A stretch of DNA of 60,191 bases from Asaia bogorensis (GCA_945889625.1 CAMDCE010000031.1:1-60191); one strand, 5' to 3'; shown: positions 1 to 9,773, numbered from the stretch's first letter. Notes: generated by a model not told the origin, from the letters alone. Numbers and translations: made by a program.

Positions 1-1687
1 AGATGCGCTGGAAGCGCGGTTCATTGTGGAGGCGGCGGAAGTACGGGTTCTGCGCGGTGAAGCACAGGTAGGTGGTGTGCGCCTTCACGCAGTGCTCAAG
101 GGCGTCGAGCGCCCGCGACGGCTCGCCGGCGGCCATCCATTGCATCGCCGCGCCCTCCCAGCGGTTGGTGCGCTCGAGCAGGGCGATCCACGCATCCATC
201 GCCTCCTTCCAACCCTTGCTGCGGGCGAGATCTTCGACGTGCTCGGCAAGCCCCTGTGCGACGCTCAGCCCCCGCAGCGTGATTAGACGCTCGGCCATCG
301 CCTCATCGTGGCGGCCTAGCTGATCCAGAATCATCATGCGTCCATAGTGCGCCCGAGGAGAATCGGGAACGATCTTCAGGCTGTCGTTCACGAGCTCGAG
401 CGCGCGCTCGGCCTGGCCCGCCATCCAGTAGACGATTCCGAGGTGCTGCAGCGTCTCGACGTGCCGCGGATCGAGCTGCCGCGCGTGCTCCATGGCCTCG
501 ATCGCTTCTTCGTGCCGGCCCATCGCGCTCAGGAACTGGCCAAAGGTGGCAAGCGCCTCGACCGAGCTGGAATTGAGGGCGACCGCATGCGCCAGGTCGG
601 CCTCGGCGCCATCCCAGTCCCAGTCGTACTCCATCTTCACGCGGCCAAGCACGGCCCACGCCTCGGCCAGCCCCTCGTCAAGCGCCAGCGCCCGCTCGGC
701 GCACAGGCGCGCCATCGGCATCGCCTCATCGACCTGTAGCGGCCGCAACATCGCCGTCGACGCCATGAGCAGGTAGGCCGACCCGAGCCCGGCATGGGCC
801 ATGGCATAGTCGGGATCGAGCACCAGCGCCTGTTCGAACAGGGTCAGGGCCTTCAAGAGCGGCAGCCGCGTGAAGGGTTTCAGGTGGGCCCGCGCCTGGA
901 GCTGCAGGAAATAGGCCTCGCCGACATGCGGGCGGTAGCTATGCAGCGCGGGGTCGATGGCCGACGATTGCGGGAGTGAGGTGGCGACCCACGAGGCGAT
1001 CGCATCCTGCAATGCGACACCGTTCATCTGGGGCTGGTCGAAACGCTCGCTCCATTGCGTTCGGCCGCTCGGCACGTCGACCAGACGTGCCGAGACCTGC
1101 AGACGCTCGGCGCTGCGGCGCACGGTGCCTTCCAGCAGGTGCCCGACCCCGAGCGTGCGACAGGCCGCGACCGTATCGCCGGCCCCGGCGAAATCCTCCA
1201 CCGCGCCGACCGGCCATACGGTGAGGCCGGGCACGGCCCCCAGCGCAGTGCTGACGGCGTCGGCGATGCCGACCCCGAGATAGGTGTCGTCCTGTGCCAG
1301 GTCGCGCGTCGAGAAGGGTCGTACCGCGAGCGGCCGCGCCTCGGCCGGCGCGGGGCCGCGGCCGCCTTGCCGCGCCGCGTCGAGCGTTCGCACCGGCGCG
1401 TTCAGCCGATAACCGCTTCCCGCAACCGTCTCGATGAGGTCGGCGCCAGCCCCACCCAGCGTCTTGCGCAGGGTCGAGACATGGACCGTGAGCGTGCGGT
1501 CCTCGACCACGACATTGGGCCACAGTCTGGCGCGGAACGTCTCGTGCGGCACCAGCCGGCCGCCGGCCTCGACCAACAGCGCCAGGATCTGCCAGGCCTT
1601 GCCCGGAACGGCCACGCGCCGGCCATCGTGCGTCAGCCGGCGTTCGGCGGGGTCGAGCACAAAGGGACCGAACGCGTAAATCGACAT
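1..1687 (-). CDS. Winged-helix transcriptional regulator with TPR repeats (3' end outside window)
   Basis: I translated this minus-strand frame from ATG at 1687; it stays open for 562 codons to the window edge, so the C-terminus is missing. Residues 1-100 form an OmpR/PhoB-type DNA-binding winged helix (starts MSIYAFGPFVLDP, later TVHVSTLRKTLG and GSGYRL). Residues about 110-235 resemble the TolB-N/FlgO-like domain often found in adenylate-cyclase-type TPR proteins (LAVRPFS, LLEGTVRR, VSARLVD). The remainder is TPR-like (FEQALVLDPDYAMAHAGLG). No membrane helix is visible, so it is probably cytoplasmic. It diverges from the porin at 1814, so it may control that cluster; this is inference from position only. 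Confidence 0.85.
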   Translation of the reverse strand, partial: MSIYAFGPFVLDPAERRLTHDGRRVAVPGKAWQILALLVEAGGRLVPHETFRARLWPNVVVEDRTLTVHVSTLRKTLGGAGADLIETVAGSGYRLNAPVRTLDAARQGGRGPAPAEARPLAVRPFSTRDLAQDDTYLGVGIADAVSTALGAVPGLTVWPVGAVEDFAGAGDTVAACRTLGVGHLLEGTVRRSAERLQVSARLVDVPSGRTQWSERFDQPQMNGVALQDAIASWVATSLPQSSAIDPALHSYRPHVGEAYFLQLQARAHLKPFTRLPLLKALTLFEQALVLDPDYAMAHAGLGSAYLLMASTAMLRPLQVDEAMPMARLCAERALALDEGLAEAWAVLGRVKMEYDWDWDGAEADLAHAVALNSSSVEALATFGQFLSAMGRHEEAIEAMEHARQLDPRHVETLQHLGIVYWMAGQAERALELVNDSLKIVPDSPRAHYGRMMILDQLGRHDEAMAERLITLRGLSVAQGLAEHVEDLARSKGWKEAMDAWIALLERTNRWEGAAMQWMAAGEPSRALDALEHCVKAHTTYLCFTAQNPYFRRLHNEPRFQRI

Positions 1688-1813
1688 CGACCCGTCACAC
1701 ACCCACAGCAGCGTTGCCCAATCTTGACCTTTTCTTGATACCCAAACGCACACCCCACGCGCGAAGATGAGGCATCCTAGTGGCGAGGTCGCTCGGCGTC
1801 TTCGGGGCAAAGA

Positions 1814-3172
1814 ATGGCATTTGGGGCTGGTTTTGGGGAGGGGGCGCGGCTCGGCCGCCATCGCTTTGGGAGCGGTGGCGGCTGGCGGCTCGCAAAGGCC
1901 GTCGCCGCCTGCTGGATGGCGCTCTCGGCCCTCGCCAGCGGCGCGCTGGCCCAGACGCCGGAGCCGGAAAAGTACGCCTCGGTCAGCGGCAACCCGGCGT
2001 CGACGGACTATTCGGTTGTCGGCACCGGCTGGCTCGGCCGCACGCTCGGCCTCAAGGACGAATGGGGCATCAAGCTGGGCGGGCTGTGGCTGGCCGATAC
2101 CAACCTCGTGGTGGCGGGCGGCGCGCAGCCCGGCGGGTGGACGAACAACCAGGCCCTGTTTATCGGCCTCGGCATCGATGCTGAAAAGCTGGTCGACTGG
2201 CGCGGCGCGTCGTTCGGTTTCCAATTCCTGCAATTCAACGGCGGCGAGACCAACGAACAGGCGGGCAGCATCGCCGGCTACAACGGCATCGTCGGCCTGC
2301 CGCCCCTCAACCGCACCGAACTCCTCGAAGCCTGGTACCTGCAGGAGATGAAGAAGGACGTGCTCAAGATGCGGATCGGCCGCAGCCTGCCGACCTACGA
2401 TTTCGGCAACGTCCTGCGCCCCGTGGCACTTGCCGACGTCAACCAGAACATTCCGGCGGTGAGCGGCCTGCTGTGGTCCCCGATCTTCGTCAATGCCTCG
2501 ATGATCGGCGCCATGATGGGCTACTACAACCCGGCCAACGGCGTGACTGTCAATTTCACGCCGACCAAGGACTTCTACGTCAATCTGGGCGTCTATGACG
2601 GCAATCGCGCGCGCGGCATCCAGACCGGCGTCAACCCGCCGATGTTCAACGGCTACTACTTCAATATCGGCGAGGTCGGGGTCAACTGGCTGCTGGGCGA
2701 AGACAATCACCCCGGGCAGTTCGGCATCGGCATATGGCGGCAGACCGGCCTACTGTCGTTCCGCGGCATCACGGAGGATGGCACCGGCGGCTTCTATGCG
2801 TTCGGCTCGCAGCGTGTCGCGTACCGGGTAAACCCGAGCGTGAAGAACTCCTCGATTTCGGTCTTCTACCAGGTTGGGGCCAATGCCTCTCAGACACTTC
2901 CGATAAGCCAATATTACGGCGCCGGCGTCACGGCCTTCGGCCTGATCGGTAGCCGGGAGGATGATTCGATGGGCTTGGGTGTCGGCGTGAGCCGAATGAA
3001 CCCGAACCTCTTCGAAAGGTCCACCGAGGTGATGTTCCAGGGCTACTACCAGGCGCGCCTGTTCGCCGCGATCTTCCTTCAACCCACTGTGACGTACATT
3101 CCCACGCCGGGCCTATCGCCTATACTGCCCGGTGCGCTTACCACGACGATGCGCCTCACGATGCTTTTCTAG
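1814..3172 (+). CDS. OprB-like carbohydrate-selective outer-membrane porin
   Basis: A 452-residue protein with a signal peptide (hydrophobic stretch about residues 25-44, likely cleavage after ASGALA). The body is rich in aromatic, alternating beta-strand-like segments, and the chain ends in Phe (RLTMLF), as many beta-barrel outer-membrane proteins do. Composition and motifs such as WLLGEDNHPGQFGIGIW fit the OprB family, which forms diffusion channels for sugars or other small solutes. The first 24 residues are long for an n-region, so the true start could be an internal codon; no strong Shine-Dalgarno precedes 1814. It is the first gene of a plus-strand cluster leading into the molybdenum hydroxylase. 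Its substrate is unknown. Confidence 0.75.
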   Translation: MAFGAGFGEGARLGRHRFGSGGGWRLAKAVAACWMALSALASGALAQTPEPEKYASVSGNPASTDYSVVGTGWLGRTLGLKDEWGIKLGGLWLADTNLVVAGGAQPGGWTNNQALFIGLGIDAEKLVDWRGASFGFQFLQFNGGETNEQAGSIAGYNGIVGLPPLNRTELLEAWYLQEMKKDVLKMRIGRSLPTYDFGNVLRPVALADVNQNIPAVSGLLWSPIFVNASMIGAMMGYYNPANGVTVNFTPTKDFYVNLGVYDGNRARGIQTGVNPPMFNGYYFNIGEVGVNWLLGEDNHPGQFGIGIWRQTGLLSFRGITEDGTGGFYAFGSQRVAYRVNPSVKNSSISVFYQVGANASQTLPISQYYGAGVTAFGLIGSREDDSMGLGVGVSRMNPNLFERSTEVMFQGYYQARLFAAIFLQPTVTYIPTPGLSPILPGALTTTMRLTMLF

Positions 3173-3236
3173 GGGAGACTCAATGACAACCGCGACCAAT
3201 CAGCTGCCCCTCCTCGTGGGCAGAAACGGAGGAGTG

Positions 3237-4343
3237 ATGAAAAGAGGATTGTTGCATGTGGGCGCGAGCATTCTCGCGGCCACGACCCTGGGGATGGCAT
3301 CAGCCGCGCACGCCCAGCCCGCCGGCATCCCGGATTATCTCCGGTCGCTCACCGGCACGGTAACGCCGACGCCCGTCGACCTCGCGACCAGGAATGTGCT
3401 GCAGCTCAATATCAGCATGTTCGGGCACTACGAGAACGCCAGCAGGCTGTTCCGCCGGAACATCATGAACAACCATCCGATCATCCTGGCGCTGTTCTCC
3501 GGCGCCGGCGGCCGCATGATCCTGTACCGGCCCGGCCAGCCGCCGCTCGAGGCGCCCTCTGTGCCGCGTGTCTACCAGGTCCAGAAGTCCCTGGGCCACA
3601 GCACCATGGCGATCTCCGAGATCGTGCTGCCCTATGTCAATAATACCGCCGACAAGACCTGGGTGGCGCCGATGCGCACCTACGTGACGGAGCACAAGAA
3701 CGCGCTGGAAGGCATCAATCAGGCCGACGAGCCGGCCGACTGGCACGCCAACTCACGCTCAATCCTCGAGAACAACATCGCCTTCATGGAGGACTGCCTG
3801 GCCAAGGGCGTGATCACCATGGAAGCGACCCAGGCCTTCGCCAAGAAACAGGGCCCGTTCCTCAGGGTGGCGATCAACTGGGCGGCCTCGACCCAGGTCA
3901 AGCACTGGATGGGCGTGCTCGACGAGTGGCAGAAAATGCTCGGTCCCGACTGGGCCAAGACCTATGGCGCCTCGAACACGATCTACGTCGCGCGTCAGAA
4001 CAACGTTCTGTTCAGCGTGATGGCCCAGTATTTCGGCCCCGAGGCGATCAACGACCGGTTGATCCTGATCGAGACCGTGTCCTTCACCACGACGCCGGAA
4101 GACATGCTGACCTCGATGGTGCGCATCATTTCCGACCGCGCGGTGGGCAGCCTGTACTTCAATTCGCCCCGCCTGATGGACTACGAGCTGATGGGAGGCG
4201 ATGGCCGCAAGACCATCATCTCGGAGATGAAGGCGCGCGGAAAGGATGCGTTCCTGCCGCCGGCGGTGCCGTTCGGCTCCAAGCAGTGGCCGGCGCTGAT
4301 CTCGGGAGGCTCGGGCCCGGCTTCGCTCGACGACATCAAGTAG
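3237..4343 (+). CDS. Exported protein of unknown function
   Basis: I do not recognise the family. The start at 3237 is preferred over ATG 3183: it has a GGAGGAG ribosome-binding site and opens a clean signal peptide (MKRGLLHVG... with cleavage near ASAAHA/QPAG), giving 368 residues. The mature part is soluble-looking and mostly helical, with no visible cofactor motif. It contains IPDYLRSLTGTVTP near the N-terminus and many Trp, Met and Asn residues (WAASTQVKHWMGVLDEWQKM). It lies 64 bp after the porin and 85 bp before the FAD subunit of a molybdenum hydroxylase, so a periplasmic role in handling that enzyme's substrate is plausible. That is inference only. Confidence 0.7.
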   Translation: MKRGLLHVGASILAATTLGMASAAHAQPAGIPDYLRSLTGTVTPTPVDLATRNVLQLNISMFGHYENASRLFRRNIMNNHPIILALFSGAGGRMILYRPGQPPLEAPSVPRVYQVQKSLGHSTMAISEIVLPYVNNTADKTWVAPMRTYVTEHKNALEGINQADEPADWHANSRSILENNIAFMEDCLAKGVITMEATQAFAKKQGPFLRVAINWAASTQVKHWMGVLDEWQKMLGPDWAKTYGASNTIYVARQNNVLFSVMAQYFGPEAINDRLILIETVSFTTTPEDMLTSMVRIISDRAVGSLYFNSPRLMDYELMGGDGRKTIISEMKARGKDAFLPPAVPFGSKQWPALISGGSGPASLDDIK

Positions 4344-4371
4344 GAACCAACCAAGCCCGTCACGCCGGGCG

Positions 4372-4394
4372 CAGCAGGGCCTTTATCCCTGCTG
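4372..4394 (+). other. Intercistronic hairpin
   Basis: Perfect 8-bp inverted repeat (CAGCAGGG / CCCTGCTG) with a 7-nt loop between the exported protein and the FAD subunit. No T-tract follows, so it is more likely an mRNA-processing or stability element than a terminator. Confidence 0.35.
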
Positions 4395-4428
4395 TTCCCC
4401 GCATGGCACCGAGATTGGGAGCGATGGG

Positions 4429-5244
4429 ATGAATTTGAACACGATTACCGAGGTCAAGCGGCCGACCTCGGCGGACGAGATCGGGCCGTGGCGCGACAAC
4501 TATGCCTGGCTGGCCGGCGGCACCTGGCTGTTCTCCGAGCCGCAGGTCGCCGTCAACACGCTGATCGACCTCGAGAAGATGGGCTGGCCGGCGCTCACCG
4601 TGAAGCCGGACGGCCTGGAGATCGCCGCAACCTGCAAGATGGTCGAGCTGCACGACTTCAAGGCGCCGGCCGAGTGGCGCGCCGTGCCGCTGTTCCGCGA
4701 CTGCATCAACTCGTTCCTGATGTCCTTCAAGATCTGGAACGCAGCGACCGTGGGCGGCAACATCTGCATGTCGCTGCCGGCGGGCGCCATGGTCTCGATG
4801 ACCTCGGCGCTGGAGGGCGTGCTCACCCTGTGGCCGCGCGACGGCAATCCGCGCCAGGTGCCGGTGGTCGACTTCGTCACCGGCAACCACAAGAACGTGC
4901 TGCAGAAGGGCGAGCTGCTTCGCTCGATCCACCTGCCGGCGGCAGCGCTGAGGAAACGCTATGCCATGCGCCAGGGTTCGCTCACCCATATCGGCCGGTC
5001 GTCGGCGCTGATCGTCGGCACGGTCGAGGACGGCGGCAAGAACTTCCTGCTGACCATCTCGGCCTCGACACCGCGGCCCCACCACCTGCGCTTCCCCAAG
5101 GTGCCGTCGGCCGCCGAGCTGCGTCTCGCCATCGACCTGAAGATCCCGGCGGACGGCTGGTTCTCCGACGTCCACGGCTCACCAGCCTACAAGGCGCACA
5201 TCACCTATTTCTTTGCCGAACAGATCCGGGCGGAACTCGCATGA
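4429..5244 (+). CDS. FAD-binding subunit of a molybdenum hydroxylase (xanthine dehydrogenase/CoxM family)
   Basis: The 271-residue length suits the medium subunit of xanthine dehydrogenase, CO dehydrogenase and related hydroxylases, which passes electrons from the iron-sulfur clusters to its FAD. Two FAD signatures are visible: AGGTWLF near residues 25-31, and the second glycine motif ATVGGNICMS near residues 106-115. The C-terminal part (SASTPRPHHLRFPK) fits the family's C-terminal domain. Its stop overlaps the start of the next gene by 4 bp (ATGA), which implies translational coupling and a shared complex. Substrate is not predictable. Confidence 0.88.
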   Translation: MNLNTITEVKRPTSADEIGPWRDNYAWLAGGTWLFSEPQVAVNTLIDLEKMGWPALTVKPDGLEIAATCKMVELHDFKAPAEWRAVPLFRDCINSFLMSFKIWNAATVGGNICMSLPAGAMVSMTSALEGVLTLWPRDGNPRQVPVVDFVTGNHKNVLQKGELLRSIHLPAAALRKRYAMRQGSLTHIGRSSALIVGTVEDGGKNFLLTISASTPRPHHLRFPKVPSAAELRLAIDLKIPADGWFSDVHGSPAYKAHITYFFAEQIRAELA

Positions 5245-7946
5245 GCAACTATGAAGTCAACGGCCGGCTTTATTCCGCCGAGCCGCAACCCGGCCAGTGC
5301 CTGCGCACCTTCCTGCGCGACCTCGAAGTGTTCGGCGTCAAGAAAGGCTGCGACGCCGGCGACTGCGGCGCCTGCACCGTCCATATCGACGGCAAGCCGT
5401 TCCATTCCTGCCTGGTCCCCGCCTTCCGCGGCGAGGGCAGGAAGATCACCACCATCGAGGGCCTCGCCAAGGACGGCAAGCTGCACCCGATCCAGCAGGC
5501 CTTCCACGACGCCCAGGCCTTCCAGTGCGGCTACTGCGCCGCCGGCATGATGATGACGACCTCGACCTTGACCGACGCGCAGAAGGAAGACCTGCCGCAT
5601 GCACTGAAGGGCAACCTTTGCCGCTGCACGGGCTACCGGTCGATCAACGATGCGCTGCACGGACGCAGCAACATCGAGGAGGACATCGCCGGCAAGTCGT
5701 GCGGCGCCAGCCTGCCCAATCCCTTCACCGACCTGATCCTGACCGGCAAGGCCCACTACACGATGGACATCGCCCTCGAGGGCCTGCTGCATCTCAAGGT
5801 GCTGCGCTCGCCGCACGCCCATGCCCGCATCAAGAAGATCGACAAGTCCCGCGCCCTGGCCTCGCCCGGCGTGGTCGCGGTCTTCACCTGGGAGGACGTG
5901 CCGCGCCGGCTCTACAGCACCGCGCTGCACGAGGATCACCTCGTCGATCCCGACGACACCTACATGCTGGACAACGTCGCGCGCTTCGCCGGCCAGCGCA
6001 TCGCCGCCGTGGTGGCGGAATCCGAAGGCCAGGCCGAGGCGGGCGTCCGCGCCCTCGAGGTCGAGTACGAGATGCTGCCGGCGGTGTTCGATCCCGTCGC
6101 GGCGATGGAGCCGGGCGCACCCATCCTGCACCACAAGGACACGATATCCGAAGACACCAACATCTTCTGCACGCTGGCCGGCGAGATCGGCGACGTCGCC
6201 AAGGGCTTCAAGGAGGCCGACGCGGTTCACGAGAACACCTACTCGACCAGCCGCGTGCAGCACGTCCATCTCGAGACGCATGGCTCGATCGCCTACAAGG
6301 GCGAGGACGGCCGCTGGCATGTCCGCACCTCCTCGCAGGGCCCCTTCGCTGCCCGGGCAAAGCTTGCCTACCTGATGGGCATCCCCGCCCGCGACCTGCA
6401 TGTCTTCACCGACCGGGTGGGCGGCGGCTTCGGCGGCAAGCAGGAGATGGTCTCCGAGGACCTGCCGCTGTTTGCCTCCATGAAGCTCGCCGGCCGGCCG
6501 GTGAAATGGGAATGGACGCGCGAGGACGAGTTCACCGGCGCCACGACGCGGCACCAGATGACCTCGAAGGTCAAGATCGCCGCCAGGAAGGACGGCACGC
6601 TGACCGCGCTCGAGGTCCATGTCGTGTCCAACACCGGCGCCTACGGCAACCATGCCAGCGAGACGCTGGCCGCCGCCATGGCGAGCCCGCTTGCGGCCTA
6701 TCGCTGCGCCAACAAGAAGGGCATCGGCCAGGTCGTCTACACCAACATGATCCCGGGCGGCGGCTTCCGCGGCTACGGCGCCTCGCAGACCACCTTCGCC
6801 ATCGAATGCGCGATCGACGAGCTGGCGCGTCTGCTCGGCATCGATCCGTTCGAGATGCGGCGCAAGAACGTGGTGAAGCCCGGCGACAACGTCGAGTCGA
6901 TCTGGAAGGAGCCGAGCGACGCCAGCTTCGGCAGCTACGGCATCACCGAGTGCCTCGACATCGTCGAGCGCGAGCTGAAGAAGGGCAACGGGGTCAAGAA
7001 GCCGGGCGACGACTGGCTCGAAGGCACCGGCCATGCGCTGGCCATGCTGGAATGCGGTCCGCCGACCGAGCATCGCTCGGGCGCCGAGATGAAGCTGCTG
7101 GCTGACGGCAGCTATCACCTGGCCTGCGGCTCGTGCGAGATGGGCCAGGGCATCGCCAACGCCCACCGCCAGATCGCCGCCTCGATCGTGGGCGTCAGGG
7201 CGAGCGACGTCGAAATCGTCGTCGCCGACACCGACAAGTGTCCCTACGACACCGGCACCTTCGCCAGCACCGGCACGGTGGTGGCCGGCAAGGCCGTCCA
7301 CATCACCGCCGAGGCGATGAAGGCCGACATCCTCGACTTCGCCTCGCGCCACACCGGCGTGCCGATCGACCAGTGCCGGCTCGACACCGATGCGGTGATT
7401 TGCGGCAACAAGCGCATCACGCTGAAGGAGCTGCACGCCGCGGGCGCCAAGGTGGCTCACCGCTTCATGGTGAGCCGCCGCGCCTACCTGTCGCCGCGCT
7501 CGATCGCCTTCAACGTGCAGGGCGTGCGGCTCGCGGTGCATCGCGTCACCGGGGAGATCCAGGTCCTGCACAGCGTGCACGCCGCCGACATCGGCCGGCC
7601 GCTCAATCCCATGCAGTGCCGTGGCCAGCTCGATGGCGCGGTGGCGATGGGCTACGGCTGGGCGATGATCGAGAACGTGGTGCACGACGAGCAGGGCCAC
7701 ATGGTGAACCCGCAGCTGCGCAACTGCCGCATCCCGACCTATGCCGACACGCCGCACACCGACATCTTCTTCGCCAATACGGTCGACACGATCGGCCCGC
7801 TTGGCGCGAAGTCCCAGGGCGAGTGCGGCATCAACCCGGTGGCGCCGGCAGTGTCCAATGCGCTCGCCAACGCGACCGGCGTCCGCTTTGCCCACCTGCC
7901 GTTCCGACCCGATCGGCTGTTCGCCAAGCTGGCTGCGCGGCCATGA
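5241..7946 (+). CDS. Fused 2Fe-2S / molybdopterin-binding subunit of a molybdenum hydroxylase
   Basis: A 901-residue protein starting at ATG 5241, overlapping the FAD gene by 4 bp. Residues 1-150 carry both small-subunit clusters: the plant-type 2Fe-2S motif GCDAGDCGACTV and the second-cluster motifs CGYCAAGM and CRCTGY. The rest is the large molybdopterin subunit, with GGGFGGKQE, GGGFRGYGASQ and the active-site loop GAKSQGECG, whose catalytic Glu is residue 861. Small and large subunits are usually separate genes in the CoxMSL order (FAD, FeS, Mo); here S and L are fused while M stays separate. The enzyme should hydroxylate a heterocycle or aldehyde. The substrate is unknown, and calling it xanthine dehydrogenase would be too specific. 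Confidence 0.9.
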   Translation: MSNYEVNGRLYSAEPQPGQCLRTFLRDLEVFGVKKGCDAGDCGACTVHIDGKPFHSCLVPAFRGEGRKITTIEGLAKDGKLHPIQQAFHDAQAFQCGYCAAGMMMTTSTLTDAQKEDLPHALKGNLCRCTGYRSINDALHGRSNIEEDIAGKSCGASLPNPFTDLILTGKAHYTMDIALEGLLHLKVLRSPHAHARIKKIDKSRALASPGVVAVFTWEDVPRRLYSTALHEDHLVDPDDTYMLDNVARFAGQRIAAVVAESEGQAEAGVRALEVEYEMLPAVFDPVAAMEPGAPILHHKDTISEDTNIFCTLAGEIGDVAKGFKEADAVHENTYSTSRVQHVHLETHGSIAYKGEDGRWHVRTSSQGPFAARAKLAYLMGIPARDLHVFTDRVGGGFGGKQEMVSEDLPLFASMKLAGRPVKWEWTREDEFTGATTRHQMTSKVKIAARKDGTLTALEVHVVSNTGAYGNHASETLAAAMASPLAAYRCANKKGIGQVVYTNMIPGGGFRGYGASQTTFAIECAIDELARLLGIDPFEMRRKNVVKPGDNVESIWKEPSDASFGSYGITECLDIVERELKKGNGVKKPGDDWLEGTGHALAMLECGPPTEHRSGAEMKLLADGSYHLACGSCEMGQGIANAHRQIAASIVGVRASDVEIVVADTDKCPYDTGTFASTGTVVAGKAVHITAEAMKADILDFASRHTGVPIDQCRLDTDAVICGNKRITLKELHAAGAKVAHRFMVSRRAYLSPRSIAFNVQGVRLAVHRVTGEIQVLHSVHAADIGRPLNPMQCRGQLDGAVAMGYGWAMIENVVHDEQGHMVNPQLRNCRIPTYADTPHTDIFFANTVDTIGPLGAKSQGECGINPVAPAVSNALANATGVRFAHLPFRPDRLFAKLAARP

Positions 7947-8899
7947 GCGACAGTGCCCGCAGCGTCAGCATCGTGACGCAGACCTGCGTGCGGCCGGAGC
8001 GCGCCGAGGACTTCGCCCGCTGGCAGGGCGAGACCAGCAACTTCATCTCGAACTTCCCGGGCTTCATCGAGCAGCGGCTGATGCCGCCCAAGCCGCCGCT
8101 GCAGGTCGACTGGGTGATCCTGCAGCGCTTCGTCGACCGGGCGTCGGCGCAGCGCTGGCTGGAATCGCCGGAGCGTCAGGTGCGCATCGAGGGCGCCTCG
8201 CCCATGCTGGTCGGGCGCGACGACGTCCATATCGTCCAGGATGACGCGGGCGCCGCCCGCAGCGCACCGGTCTCGGCGGTGATCAGCACGCGGGTGAAGC
8301 CGGGCAAGGAAGCCGAATACCGCGTCTGGGAGCGCAAGATTGCGGCCGCCCAGTCGAAGGCGCCCGGACTGCAGGGCTACCGCTTCGAGCCGGCTGTCCC
8401 CGGCGTGCAGGAGGACTACGTCGCCATCCTGCGCTTCGACAGCGAGGAAAACCTGCAGGCCTGGCTCGATTCTCCGGAACGCAAGAAGCTCGTCGAGGAG
8501 GCGGCGCCGCTCACCGTGGAGTTCCACACCAGGATGGCGCGCACCGGCTTCGAGCAGTGGTTCCGCGATGGCTCGGGCGCGCCGTCGCAGGCGCCCGTCT
8601 GGAAGATGGATTTCCTGGTCCTGCTGATGCTCTACCCCGTGGTGTTTTTGTGGAGCATCTGGTTCGGCCTGCCGGTGCTGGCTGCCAAGTACAACATGAA
8701 CTTCGCCATCGCGCTGTTCATCGGCAACATCTTCAGCGTCGGCCTGACGGGCTTCATGGTGCCGTGGGTCGCCAACCGGTTCGGCTGGTGGCTGGCGCCG
8801 TCGGCCAATGGCTGGAACAAGGCCAATCTGCTGGGCACCGGCATCATCCTGGCGCTTTTTGCCGCCATGGTGGGCGGCTTCTACTTCGCATCGCCCTGA
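7943..8899 (+). CDS. Protein with two ABM (antibiotic biosynthesis monooxygenase-like) domains and C-terminal membrane helices
   Basis: Starts at ATG 7943, overlapping the molybdenum subunit by 4 bp, and encodes 318 residues. Residues about 5-95 and 110-200 are two related ferredoxin-like ABM folds; both contain a WL(E/D)SPER motif (QRWLESPER and QAWLDSPER), which suggests internal duplication. After about residue 210 come roughly three hydrophobic helices (FLVLLMLYPVVFLW, IALFIGNIFSVGLTGF, LLGTGIILALFAAMVGG). ABM proteins often act as cofactor-free oxygenases or degrade small aromatics. The coupling suggests that it handles the hydroxylase product at the membrane, which is inference. Confidence 0.75.
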   Translation: MSDSARSVSIVTQTCVRPERAEDFARWQGETSNFISNFPGFIEQRLMPPKPPLQVDWVILQRFVDRASAQRWLESPERQVRIEGASPMLVGRDDVHIVQDDAGAARSAPVSAVISTRVKPGKEAEYRVWERKIAAAQSKAPGLQGYRFEPAVPGVQEDYVAILRFDSEENLQAWLDSPERKKLVEEAAPLTVEFHTRMARTGFEQWFRDGSGAPSQAPVWKMDFLVLLMLYPVVFLWSIWFGLPVLAAKYNMNFAIALFIGNIFSVGLTGFMVPWVANRFGWWLAPSANGWNKANLLGTGIILALFAAMVGGFYFASP

Positions 8900-8939
8900 G
8901 CCACGGCGCTTGCTAGACTGGCGGCCGCGGAGGTTTTCC

Positions 8940-9773
8940 ATGGCCAAGCGTCTCAGCCCCGAAGCGGTCGCCCGGTACCGACGCGACGGCTTCCACTTTC
9001 CGGTTGGCGTGCTGTCGCCCGCCGAGGCGCGGTCCTATCGCGACCGGCTGGAGGCGCAGGAGCGCGCGCTGGGCGGGCCGCTCACCGGCGATATGCGCCA
9101 CAAGGTCCATCTCCTCTTCACCTGGGCCAACGAGCTGGCGCGCCATCCCGCCATCCTCGACGCCGTCGAGGACATGATCGGGCCCGACATCCTGTGCTGG
9201 AGCACGACCTTCTTCACCAAGGAGGCGCGCTCGCCGTCCTTCGTATCGTGGCACCAGGACGCCACCTACTGGGGCCTCAGCACCGACGACGTGATCACCG
9301 CCTGGGTGGCCTTCGCCGACGCCCCGGTCGAAAGCGGCGCCATGAAGTTCTGGCCGGGCAGCCACCTCAAGAAGCAGCTCGAGCACCGCGACACCTTCGA
9401 CCACAACAACCTCCTGACGCGCGGCCAGGAAATCGCCGTCGACGTGCCCGCGGGCGCCGGCGTCGACGTGACGCTCAAAGCGGGCGAGATGTCGCTGCAC
9501 CACGTCCTGCTGGTGCACGGATCGGGACCCAACACGACCGACGACCGGCGCATCGGCTACGCCATCCGCTACATCCCGCCCCATGTCCGCCAGCTCAAGG
9601 TGCGCGACTCGGCCATGCTGGTGCGCGGCCGCGACACGCATGGCAACTTCGACCCCGAACCTGCGCCGCTGGCCGATCTCGACGCGGCGGCGCTGGCGGC
9701 CCATCGCGACGCCACCGAACGCTCGGTCAAGGCGCTCTATTCCGGCACCGACCGGCGTGAGTTCCGTGCTTAG
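8940..9773 (+). CDS. Phytanoyl-CoA dioxygenase (PhyH) family protein
   Basis: The 277-residue protein starts at ATG 8940, with GGAGG 7 nt upstream. It has the 2-oxoglutarate/Fe(II) dioxygenase facial triad: the HxD pair in SWHQDATYWG and the distal His in HHVLLVHGSGPN, followed by RRIGYAIRY, whose Arg residues may bind 2-oxoglutarate. Family members hydroxylate a wide range of small molecules, so the substrate cannot be named. It follows the molybdenum hydroxylase cluster by 40 bp and could be part of the same oxidative pathway. Confidence 0.85.
   Translation: MAKRLSPEAVARYRRDGFHFPVGVLSPAEARSYRDRLEAQERALGGPLTGDMRHKVHLLFTWANELARHPAILDAVEDMIGPDILCWSTTFFTKEARSPSFVSWHQDATYWGLSTDDVITAWVAFADAPVESGAMKFWPGSHLKKQLEHRDTFDHNNLLTRGQEIAVDVPAGAGVDVTLKAGEMSLHHVLLVHGSGPNTTDDRRIGYAIRYIPPHVRQLKVRDSAMLVRGRDTHGNFDPEPAPLADLDAAALAAHRDATERSVKALYSGTDRREFRA

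Noticed and set aside
5205..7895. An 896-codon open frame antisense to the molybdenum hydroxylase
   Set aside because: It mirrors a gene with diagnostic iron-sulfur and molybdopterin motifs. The antisense translation is rich in His, Arg, Gly and Ala with no domain, as expected for the shadow of a GC-rich gene.
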